DNA of 56,056 bases from CAZTAO01 sp964611645. Lineage in GTDB: Bacteria; Armatimonadota; UBA5829. Where the stretch lies: assembly GCA_964611645.1 (NCBI GenBank), contig CAZTAO010000028.1, positions 1 to 56,056 on the forward strand, given 5' to 3'. The stretch's first letter is position 1, and every line of letters begins with the position of its first letter. The notes under the pieces were generated by a model that was not told the DNA's origin, did not search any database, and saw only the letters and a program-made list of their open reading frames with translations. Positions 1 to 6,980 of this stretch are shown in pieces. The position numbers and the translations under genes were made by a program.

Positions 1-582
1 CGTGACATGACAACAGTATATCATATATGAGGCAATTATGCCACTAGGTACTAGTATCATTCTAGTGTAGCGGTCGCATATAGTGTGTGGGAAGCACCAG
101 GCTTGGTTCGTCAGTGGGAACTCGCCTTTGAAATCAGCAGTCCAGACATCGTTGGGCGAATCCGGATAAGTGAGTCCGGTGGGCATAGCGTAAGCGGCTC
201 TTGACCGGCGGCGCGGGACTATCAGGTTCCTGCTTTTGAGCAGGTCTCCTATTGTGCTTGCCGCCGGCCAGATGAGATCGGGATAATCGTTGGCGAGTCT
301 GGCGCGTAGTTTTCTGGCACCCCAGGTCGGATGATCGGTCCGCAGATCAACGATCATCTCCTGGATGTGCTTTGGTGTAGCGTTGGGGTGCGAGTAAGGA
401 GCCCTAGATCGGTCCACCAGACCGGCCTCTCCAAACTCAGCATAGTTTCTGATGCATTCGTAGCCGGTCGTACGGCTGATACCAAAGTGCTTGCACAAAT
501 AGGCGACTGAGTGGTCGCCAGAGATGTAAAGGGTAATGAACTTTTTACGTAGGTCGGGCACGGATATCTCCTTCCACGGCAT
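1..582 (-). CDS. IS481-family transposase, N-terminal 194 residues (partial)
   Basis: This is a DDE transposase of the IS481/IS3 group, which cuts and joins element ends. The frame starts at ATG 582 behind a GGAGGT ribosome-binding site about 9 bases upstream and stays open to the window edge. Residues 8-60 form a helix-turn-helix (SVAYLCKHFGISRTTGYECI). Next come LVDRSRAP, HPTWGARKLRARL and WPAASTIGDLLKSR, all typical of the family. The integrase fold begins at VWTADFKGEF, where D150 is the first catalytic aspartate. The later catalytic D and E would lie beyond base 1. The last 25 residues (after DRYTR) are less family-like, so sequence quality at the extreme end may be poor. The family call is firm; whether the element is active cannot be seen. 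Confidence 0.8.
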   Translation of the reverse strand, partial: MPWKEISVPDLRKKFITLYISGDHSVAYLCKHFGISRTTGYECIRNYAEFGEAGLVDRSRAPYSHPNATPKHIQEMIVDLRTDHPTWGARKLRARLANDYPDLIWPAASTIGDLLKSRNLIVPRRRSRAAYAMPTGLTYPDSPNDVWTADFKGEFPLTNQAWCFPHTICDRYTRMILVPSGIIASYMIYCCHVT

Positions 583-606
583 GGGCGTCTACCTCCATAC
601 CGTAAT

Positions 607-652
607 TGTAAACCATGTGCCCGGTCTATTCTGTAAACCATGTGCCCGGTCT
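607..652. repeat. Tandem 21-bp direct repeats at the IS end
   Basis: TGTAAACCATGTGCCCGGTC begins at 607 and again at 632, identical over 21 bp and 25 bp apart. Duplicated motifs of this form at the transposase-proximal end are usual for IS481-like elements and probably bind the transposase. They also cover the region where the transposase promoter should be. Confidence 0.65.
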
Positions 653-1199
653 GAACACCTCTCTCTAGCTCTCCCCCCCGGGGGAGAGGATTACGCTGTG
701 CCTTCGTTGCTTCGGGTAGCTTGCTGCCGGAGCCGGGGCCTAAGGCGCGGCGCGTCGTCTCAGGGTTTCGACTCCACTCAACCGGCGGACGGAACCTCAC
801 CCCAACCCCCTCCTTGCGCGGCGAGGGAGTCTTGCCTGACTTACTACAACCCCCATTGCCGGTCATTCAATTGATACACTCCATCGGGCTTGGCTTGTGA
901 CACGCTGCCACCGTGCAGGCCATCACATAGCGCCCTCATCCCCCCTTCTCCCCCAGGAGAAGGAGTTCCGCCATCCGTACCAACACCCGCTGACTTGCAT
1001 CGTGCTACCACCTGCCTGGACAGATATGGCACTGCCTAACGCTGAACCCTCTAAGTTACACCTCATCTCTAAAGAGATGAGGGTTGCAGTAAACTAGAAC
1101 GCTCTCCCCAGGAAGGACTTCCCACCCTCCGCACCTAAGCTTTACATCGGACGATGAGTTAAGAACGTGTGACTAACACTTACTGAGGTGTGTGCGGAT
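653..1199. repeat. Gene-free spacer built from short palindromic repeats
   Basis: I see no credible gene here. The stretch holds CTCTCTAGCTCTC with a C/G palindrome (655-689), a TTCGACTCCACTCA unit (about 763-783), a CCTCACCCCAACCC palindrome (795-830), a CCCTCATCCCCCCTTCTCCC palindrome (931-965) and a CTCATCTCT/AGAGATGAG hairpin (about 1061-1082). Bases 701-728 match, in reverse orientation, a piece inserted in the glycoside hydrolase gene at 54105-54132. The short reading frames in the stretch have no family features. Confidence 0.7.
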
Positions 1200-2471
1200 A
1201 TGTCTGGATTTTGGAACAAACAGGCTGAGACTATGTCTCGGGATGAGATTGGCGCGGTGCAGTTGGAGCGGTTGCGGGCGACCCTCAAGCTGGCTTATGA
1301 CAACAACGACTTCTACCGATGCAAGATGGATGCCGCCGGGATGAAGCCGGGGGATTTGAAGTCGCTGGATGATGTGGCTAAGGTGCCCACCATCGACAAG
1401 GAAGACTTCCGCGAGCAGTATCCGCTGGGGATGCTTTGTGTGGACAGGAATCAGCTTCGGGAGATGCACATGAGCTCCGGGTCCACCGGCTCGCCTGTGG
1501 TGATGGCCTATACAAACGATGACCTGGACCAGTGGGCGGAGTGCATGGCGCGGTGTTATTGCATGGCCGGGCTGGCGAACGGGGAGACCATACAGATCAC
1601 TCCCTCTTTCGGTCTGTTCAACGGTGGTTTCGGGTTTTACCACGGCGCGAGGAAGCTGGGGCTGTTTATCATCCCAACCGGCGCGGGCAACACTCCCCGG
1701 CAGATCAAGCTGATGCGGGACTTCAAGGTGCGCGCGCTTACCGGCGTGGTCAGCTACGGAATCCGCATAATGGAAGTGCTTGAGGAAGAGGGCAGTGAGC
1801 TTCCGGACCTCAAGGTCGGCATCTTCGGTGCGGAGACATTCAGCGACAAGATGCGGGAGAAGATCGAGCAGGGGCTGGGCATTGAGGCGTTCGATATTTA
1901 TGGAATGACCGAGACCGGCGGAGTCGGCACCACCGGCATGGACTGCCCCGCGCACAACGGCATCCACGTCTGGGAAGACCACTACATCTGCGAGATAGTC
2001 GACCCGATGACCTGCGAGCCGGTCGCTGACGGCAAGGTCGGGGAGGTTGTATTTACTTCACTCACCCGATCAGCTATCCCGGTAATCAGGTTCCGAACCG
2101 GCGATCTTACCCGAGTCCTCAGCCGCGAAAAATGCGCCTGCGGCAGGACATCTCTCAGGCTTGACCGGATCACCGGCAGGCGCGATGATATGCTGATCGT
2201 CAAGGGCGTCAACTTCTTCCCCAAGCAGGTCGAGCAGGCCCTCATGGAGATTCCCGGGGTCCGCAGCCACTACCAGATAATCATCGAGGAAGTGGACGGA
2301 GTCAAGGACGTGCGGATCAACGTGGAAGCAGACGAGGGCGTGACGGGGTTCGTGGTGGAGAAGCGCCTCAAGGAAGTGCTAGGCTTCAGCCCCAAAGGCG
2401 ACGTCTTCAAACCCGGCGAACTCCCAAGGCAAGAAGGCAAAGCCGTGCGGGTGTTTACGGAGAAGAAGTAG
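1200..2471 (+). CDS. paaK: Phenylacetate-CoA ligase family protein
   Basis: This is an AMP-forming acyl-CoA ligase of the PaaK family (423 aa; family members are about 430). It activates phenylacetate or a related aryl acid to the CoA thioester with ATP. The AMP-binding loop SSGSTGSP is at residues 92-99, YGMTETGG at 234-241, FRTGDL near 298, and the C-terminal hinge GRRDDMLIVKGVNFFP at 326-341. A small Cys pair (KCACGR, about 311) is usual in PaaK. ATG 1200 is preferred because TGAGGTG lies 10 bases upstream; a GTG at 1188 overlaps that site. No other phenylacetate catabolic gene is nearby, so it may serve anaerobic aromatic uptake or activate another acid. The family is certain and the substrate inferred. 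Confidence 0.9.
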   Translation: MSGFWNKQAETMSRDEIGAVQLERLRATLKLAYDNNDFYRCKMDAAGMKPGDLKSLDDVAKVPTIDKEDFREQYPLGMLCVDRNQLREMHMSSGSTGSPVVMAYTNDDLDQWAECMARCYCMAGLANGETIQITPSFGLFNGGFGFYHGARKLGLFIIPTGAGNTPRQIKLMRDFKVRALTGVVSYGIRIMEVLEEEGSELPDLKVGIFGAETFSDKMREKIEQGLGIEAFDIYGMTETGGVGTTGMDCPAHNGIHVWEDHYICEIVDPMTCEPVADGKVGEVVFTSLTRSAIPVIRFRTGDLTRVLSREKCACGRTSLRLDRITGRRDDMLIVKGVNFFPKQVEQALMEIPGVRSHYQIIIEEVDGVKDVRINVEADEGVTGFVVEKRLKEVLGFSPKGDVFKPGELPRQEGKAVRVFTEKK

Positions 2472-2485
2472 GGGAGCTACGGAAT

Positions 2486-2566
2486 TTCACATGGATATAC
2501 AGGATGAACAGGATAAGGAACCAGGGGAACCCAATCCTGAATATCCTGTACATCCACGTTAGTTAG
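2486..2566. repeat. ACAGGATG/AATCCTG dispersed repeat
   Basis: Sequence such as CATGGATATACAGGATGAAC is followed about 40 bases later by AATCCTGAATATCCTGTACA, giving a loose inverted repeat. Close relatives are at 10370-10450, 12345-12450 and 12480-12535. Confidence 0.6.
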
Positions 2567-2597
2567 CTCCCTTCGAGTCTGGCGGGCGAGGTAATCA

Positions 2598-4115
2598 GTG
2601 GAACGTGACGTTGGCCTTCGCTTCTTCTACATTGCCCTGGCTGTTGTTGTCTTGCTGGCCGGGGTGATGCGGTTTGTTACGCTTTCTGCCCGATCTCTCG
2701 ATAACGACGAGACCATCACCGCCTTCGATGTCGCCGGAGCGCAGTATTTCTGGCTCCCCCGGGATGACGCCCGGCCTGTGGATTCCTACGGCAGCGAATA
2801 TCACGCAGTCAGGGAGTCGGACCTGGCGCCGTGGCGGCAGGTTGTCGGGATGGTACAGCGCAACGAGGAGCACCCACCGCTCTACTTTCTCCTGCAAGCA
2901 TTCTGGTGCCGGGTGTTTGGGATGGGGTATGGGGGGCTGCGGTCGCTCTCCGCGTTTATTGGAACGCTCACCGTTGCCGCGTTGGGGTTTGCTGCGCTGT
3001 TTGTCACCCGACGCCGCAGACTCGCTCTTCTTGCGGCGCTGTTCCTTACCATCTCCCCTCTCCACGTCTTCTACTCCCAGGAAGCCCGGCCTTACGCGCT
3101 GCTCACGCTGATCGCCCTCGGCAGCGTCTATTGCTTTGCCCGAATGGTGCGGGAGGAGTCGTGGCAGTGGGCGATGTGGCTGGGGCTGAGCTATGCCGCA
3201 GGCGTTTACACCCAGTATTTGTTTGCGCTTGTGCCTGCTGCTCAGTTGGCTTACTGCCTTTTCAGCGGGAGTGGGCGCAAGGTTCTGGGCAAGTGCGCGG
3301 CGGGGGCTATATGGGCGGTTGTGCTGTTTGCGCCGTGGGTTCCTACTGTGGTCTACCAGCTATCCAACAAAGCCACCGCAGGGCCGCACCAGGTCGCCCC
3401 GATAGCGGACCGCCTCCGGCAGGGCGCGTATGCCTTTGCATCTTACTGGTGCGGGATGGATATGCATATCAGCCGCGCGATCTGCCTGCTGGCGGCGTTG
3501 GTCGGGTGGGGGGCTATCCTCTACTGGGCGCTGCGGAGGAAAGGCAGGCCTCTCGGGGCAGGCCCGATTGCCTCGGTCGCCATCCTGCCGTTTGTTGTGC
3601 CTGCAGTGGCGTGGGTGATGTGGAGATTTCCCGATATCTGGACCCGCCCCAAGCACTACCTCCTGCTGATGCCCGCCCTGGCGATCTGCTTCTGCTGGGC
3701 GGTGGCGTCTATGCGGCGATGGCGCGGGTTGGCTGTGGCGCTGATCGTGATGGTTCCTATGGCTATCAACGCAGTAGGCTACTACCCCTGCCTGGAGCAC
3801 AAGTCGGATGTTGAGGGCGCTGCATCGTATCTGCGAGCTGAGACCAGAGACAACGTCCTGCTCATCACCCAAGGCTCCTGCTCCCAAATAAGCTACTACG
3901 GCCCGGGTGTCCCCAACCGGGTCCACATCACAAAATGGACCCCGGAACTGCTCGCAGCCTATGATAGGGTGGCTCTGTTCACCACGGAGGACCCATCCAC
4001 CCCCAGCCCGGATACCGTCCGCACCAGAAAATGGCTGGCCAGGCGATACACCATAGAGAGATACGCCCTGTTCTACGATGCGAAGGTGGAAGTCTACCGG
4101 CGGGCAGGTTTTTGA
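2598..4115 (+). CDS. PMT/ArnT-like family 39 integral membrane glycosyltransferase
   Basis: This is a multi-spanning GT-C glycosyltransferase (505 aa) that likely moves a sugar from a polyprenyl-phosphate donor to an extracytoplasmic acceptor. After the first membrane helix (residues 10-28) comes LDNDETITAFD, matching the acidic D/E catalytic loop of GT-C enzymes. Then follow EEHPPLYFLLQ near residue 94 and FYSQEARPYAL near 157, both standard in the family. About ten hydrophobic segments follow, and the C-terminal 100 residues are soluble. The GTG at 2598 has GGCGAGG just upstream. It stands alone between a repeat and the ftsE promoter. The acceptor (protein, lipid or wall polymer) cannot be told. 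Confidence 0.85.
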   Translation: MERDVGLRFFYIALAVVVLLAGVMRFVTLSARSLDNDETITAFDVAGAQYFWLPRDDARPVDSYGSEYHAVRESDLAPWRQVVGMVQRNEEHPPLYFLLQAFWCRVFGMGYGGLRSLSAFIGTLTVAALGFAALFVTRRRRLALLAALFLTISPLHVFYSQEARPYALLTLIALGSVYCFARMVREESWQWAMWLGLSYAAGVYTQYLFALVPAAQLAYCLFSGSGRKVLGKCAAGAIWAVVLFAPWVPTVVYQLSNKATAGPHQVAPIADRLRQGAYAFASYWCGMDMHISRAICLLAALVGWGAILYWALRRKGRPLGAGPIASVAILPFVVPAVAWVMWRFPDIWTRPKHYLLLMPALAICFCWAVASMRRWRGLAVALIVMVPMAINAVGYYPCLEHKSDVEGAASYLRAETRDNVLLITQGSCSQISYYGPGVPNRVHITKWTPELLAAYDRVALFTTEDPSTPSPDTVRTRKWLARRYTIERYALFYDAKVEVYRRAGF

Positions 4116-4161
4116 AACCATACCACACCCCCAAGCGTCAAACTTCCGGCAGTCTTGAACT

Positions 4162-4199
4162 TTGAACTCTCAAGCCCAGTCGGCTATAATGGCACTGGG
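4162..4199 (+). promoter_or_regulatory. Sigma70-type promoter of ftsEX-envC with dyad over the -10
   Basis: TTGAAC (4162-4167), a 17-bp spacer and TATAAT (4185-4190) precede ftsE by 20 bases. CCCAGT (4175-4180) and ACTGGG (4194-4199) form an inverted repeat centred on the -10 box, which could be an operator. Confidence 0.7.
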
Positions 4200-4210
4200 A
4201 TGGTAGCTAT

Positions 4211-4900
4211 ATGATACATGTCAAGGGAGTAACACTGGAGTACCAGGGTGGCGTTCGCGCTTTGAGCAACGTGGACATCTCGGTCTCCAAGGGCGATTTT
4301 GCGTTTGTGGTAGGCTCCACAGGCAGCGGCAAGTCGACCCTTTTGAAACTGCTTTACCGCGAGATACTGCCCACCGAGGGCAGAGTGATCGTGGATGGGC
4401 AGGATGTGCAGGGTCTGAAGCCGGCTGAGGTGCCATACTTCAGACGCAAGCTGGGGATCGTTTTCCAGGACTTCAAGCTGCTGCCGCAGAAGAATGTGTG
4501 GGAGAACCTGGCGTTCATCCTGCGAGCCATTGGTTGCAGCCCCAAGGACATCCGCCGCAGGATCGGGGATGTGCTGGAACTGGTCGCCCTCACCCACCGC
4601 TGCGACTCCTTCCCCAACCAGATGTCCGGCGGAGAACAGCAGCGCGCCGCTATTGCCCGGGCGCTTATCAATCACCCGACGATCCTCATAGCCGATGAAC
4701 CCACCGGAAACCTCGACCCCGACACATCGTGGGAGATCATGCAGCTTCTGAACCACATAAATGCGCGCGGAACCACCACGCTTGTCGCCACCCACGACTC
4801 TCAGGTTGTGGACCGGATGAAGAAGAGAGTCATCCAGTTGGAGGCGGGGTATGTGATCCGCGATCAACATAAGGGCACGTATCAGGACAGTGACATTTAG
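4211..4900 (+). CDS. ftsE: Cell division ATP-binding protein FtsE
   Basis: This is the cytoplasmic ATPase of the FtsEX complex (229 aa, normal length), which uses ATP to switch on septal murein hydrolases through FtsX. Walker A GSTGSGKS is at residues 35-42, Q-loop VFQDFKLLPQKNVWENLAF at about 84-102, signature MSGGEQQR at 138-145 and Walker B ILIADEPTGNLDP at 158-170. The phrase DFKLLP is characteristic of FtsE rather than other ABC ATPases. The 3' end overlaps ftsX by 11 bases, implying translational coupling. ATG 4211 sits 20 bases after the -10 box. Confidence 0.96.
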   Translation: MIHVKGVTLEYQGGVRALSNVDISVSKGDFAFVVGSTGSGKSTLLKLLYREILPTEGRVIVDGQDVQGLKPAEVPYFRRKLGIVFQDFKLLPQKNVWENLAFILRAIGCSPKDIRRRIGDVLELVALTHRCDSFPNQMSGGEQQRAAIARALINHPTILIADEPTGNLDPDTSWEIMQLLNHINARGTTTLVATHDSQVVDRMKKRVIQLEAGYVIRDQHKGTYQDSDI

Positions 4901-5765
4901 AGACCTCGAATACCTCCTTCAGGAGGCTTTTATAGGAATACGGCGCAATGGGGTGATGGCTTTTGCCTCTATCACCACGGTGGCGCTTTCGCTGGCGGTG
5001 CTTGGCGCTTTTGTGCTGAGCGCTATGGGAGCCAACAACTTCGCCTCCGCGCAGTTGGGCCAGTTCCAGATATATGTTTTCGTGAACCAGGAAGCCGGAG
5101 CAGAGCGGGCCGGGCAGGTTGCGGAATCGATGAGGAAGATGGTTGGGGTAGGTTCAGTCAACCTCCTCTCCAGGGATCGCGAGTGGGAGACCTTCAAGCG
5201 CAAGCGGGCCGATATCTCACCCGCCGGCCTGACCAACCCACTGCCCTACACCATCCAGGCCCGTGTGACCGACCCACAGCGCACCACATTCATCGCCGAC
5301 AAGATCAGGGTGATGAAGGATGTCGACAAAGTCAACGAGGGGCGTGAACTGCTTGGAAGGGTGATAGCGCTGGCCAGGGTGATCAAGGTGGTGAGCGTGG
5401 TGGGCATCATAGTGCTGCTCATCACAGCCTCATTCATCATCAGCAATGCCATCCGCCTCACTCTCTATGCTCGGCGGATGGAGATTCGGATAATGCAGCT
5501 TGTCGGCGCGACCAACGAGTTCATCCGCATTCCGCTGATCATAGAAGGCGTCGTGTTCGGGTGCGTGGGCGGTTTGGTTGCGTGGCTGATGATCCGGGTG
5601 TTGTCGACCGTGCTTTCGGGAGAGGTTCAGGCAATAGGGCCGTTCCTTTCCGATTTCTCCAGCCGTGTGCAGCCCAGCGAGCTGTCGGTTGGGATGGTGG
5701 CGCTTGGGGCGCTTATAGGAGCGTCGGGGAGCTATCTTTCGATAAGGCGCTTCCTGCGGAGCTGA
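4890..5765 (+). CDS. ftsX: Cell division permease-like protein FtsX
   Basis: This is the membrane partner of FtsE (291 aa). One N-terminal helix (about residues 22-44) leads to an extracytoplasmic domain of about 120 residues that binds the hydrolase activator, followed by three helices (about 168-190, 216-236 and 265-285). This is the FtsX topology, with the FtsX-domain phrase RLTLYARRMEIRIMQLVGAT at about 190-209. Start GTG 4890 overlaps the ftsE stop. The next gene, an EnvC-like peptidase, begins 4 bases after the stop and is the natural partner. Confidence 0.95.
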   Translation: MTFRDLEYLLQEAFIGIRRNGVMAFASITTVALSLAVLGAFVLSAMGANNFASAQLGQFQIYVFVNQEAGAERAGQVAESMRKMVGVGSVNLLSRDREWETFKRKRADISPAGLTNPLPYTIQARVTDPQRTTFIADKIRVMKDVDKVNEGRELLGRVIALARVIKVVSVVGIIVLLITASFIISNAIRLTLYARRMEIRIMQLVGATNEFIRIPLIIEGVVFGCVGGLVAWLMIRVLSTVLSGEVQAIGPFLSDFSSRVQPSELSVGMVALGALIGASGSYLSIRRFLRS

Positions 5766-5769
5766 GACT

Positions 5770-6936
5770 ATGCGTAAACGCTGGCTGATAACACTGATTG
5801 CGTTGGTCATCTGCGGCGCGCTGGGCGGACAGGTTGCCCTTGCCCAGAAGGCAGCCACCAAGAAGACCTCCGCCAAGGCCGCCAAGAAGGCTGCTCTCAA
5901 GCAGAAGCTCAACGCCATGCAGGCGCAGATTGCCAAGGTCAAGAGCAACATTCGGCAAAAGGAGAAGCAGAAGAAGACGGTTGTTGACCAGCTCTCCGAT
6001 ACCCAGCAGCAGCTTGAGGTGAAGCAGTCCAGCGTTGCATCCAACTCCCTGCGCCTGCTGGACGCCCAGGCCGACCTCACCCAGACCATCAAGCGCCTGG
6101 ACCGCACCATCAAGCAGATGAAGCGCAGACAGAGTCTGCTCAGCGACCGCGTTGCGGACATATACGAGGGCGAGGATGTCGGCTACGCCAACGTGGTGCT
6201 TGGTTCTGTTGATATGTGGACATTCCTCACCCGGGCCTACTACCTCAAGTGCATCCTCGACACCGACACCCGGCTTCTGCGCGAGATCAAGCAGGACAAG
6301 CGCAACATCGAAGCGGACAAGGCTCGCCAGACCAGGACGGTCGGGCACATAAAGGGCTTGCAGACGGTGCTGGTGGCGGAGCGAAACGAGGTCAGTTCCC
6401 TGGCTGCGGAGCAGCGGGGACAGATCATGGCCATTGAGGACGACAAAGACCTCATGGAGAAGACCCTCAATGCGCTTCTTGCCAAGAGCCGCGAGATAGA
6501 GTCGAGGATACAGGCATATCAGAGCACCGCCCAGGGAAAGCAGATGCTCTCGCAGACATTCAGGGGTGGGCTGTCGAGGCCGTGTGGCGGCAGCATCTCA
6601 TCCAGTTTCGGCTACAGAAGACACCCTATCACCGGGGTCTACAAGCTGCATACCGGCGTTGACATCAGAGCTCCGCGCGGCACAGCCATCCACGCGGCGG
6701 CCAACGGCGTGGTGATCAGCGCGGGCTGGGAAGGCGCTTACGGCAACGCGGTCATCATAGACCACGGCGGCGGCGTCTCGACTCTCTACGGCCACTGCTC
6801 GAGGCTGTATGTCCGAAGCGGCCAGCGGGTGAGCAGGGGCGAAACAATCGCCGCAGTAGGCAGCACCGGCTACTCCACCGGCCCCCACTGCCACTTCGAA
6901 AAGCGAGTGAACGGGACGCCGGTTAGGCCGATGTAG
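5770..6936 (+). CDS. envC: EnvC-like murein hydrolase activator, coiled coil plus M23 domain
   Basis: This is a secreted protein (388 aa) with a signal peptide at residues 1-25 (cleavage near ALA-Q), a very Lys/Ala-rich segment and long coiled coils to about residue 250. A LytM/M23 domain spans residues 270-388. All zinc-site residues are present: H294 and D298 (HTGVD), H342 (YGH), H373 and H375 (GPHCHFE). Enteric EnvC has lost these and only activates amidases. This protein may therefore cleave peptidoglycan itself, as PcsB-type partners are thought to do. The position directly after ftsX supports control by the FtsEX ATPase cycle. Confidence 0.9.
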   Translation: MRKRWLITLIALVICGALGGQVALAQKAATKKTSAKAAKKAALKQKLNAMQAQIAKVKSNIRQKEKQKKTVVDQLSDTQQQLEVKQSSVASNSLRLLDAQADLTQTIKRLDRTIKQMKRRQSLLSDRVADIYEGEDVGYANVVLGSVDMWTFLTRAYYLKCILDTDTRLLREIKQDKRNIEADKARQTRTVGHIKGLQTVLVAERNEVSSLAAEQRGQIMAIEDDKDLMEKTLNALLAKSREIESRIQAYQSTAQGKQMLSQTFRGGLSRPCGGSISSSFGYRRHPITGVYKLHTGVDIRAPRGTAIHAAANGVVISAGWEGAYGNAVIIDHGGGVSTLYGHCSRLYVRSGQRVSRGETIAAVGSTGYSTGPHCHFEKRVNGTPVRPM

Positions 6937-6953
6937 GGGTTCCTCTCTTCTAT

Positions 6954-6980
6954 GCTTCGGCAAGCTTTTACCGCCGAAGC
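6954..6980. terminator. Hairpin between convergent envC-like and blaR1 genes
   Basis: GCTTCGGC (6954-6961) pairs with GCCGAAGC (6973-6980) around an 11-base loop. It ends one base before the blaR1 stop codon. There is no strong U-tract, so efficiency is uncertain. It resembles the GCTTCGG hairpin at 54106-54129. Confidence 0.45.

Larger units (their letters stand above)
1..652 (-). mobile_element. IS481-like insertion sequence, cut by the window start
   Basis: The segment holds the N-terminal part of an IS481-family transposase (582 down to 1) and, upstream of it, two direct copies of a 21-bp motif (607-627 and 632-652) of the kind found at the ends of such elements. The outer border is placed at the end of the second copy. 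The other end, the terminal inverted repeat and any target duplication lie outside the window, so completeness cannot be judged. Confidence 0.7.

Noticed and set aside
354..1097. Small frames across the IS end and the repeat-rich spacer
   Set aside because: They read through palindromic repeats and the transposase gene in wrong frames; no ribosome-binding sites.
2831..3814. 327-codon frame inside the glycosyltransferase gene on the same strand
   Set aside because: Cys/Gly/Arg-rich out-of-frame translation of a membrane protein gene; no start signal.
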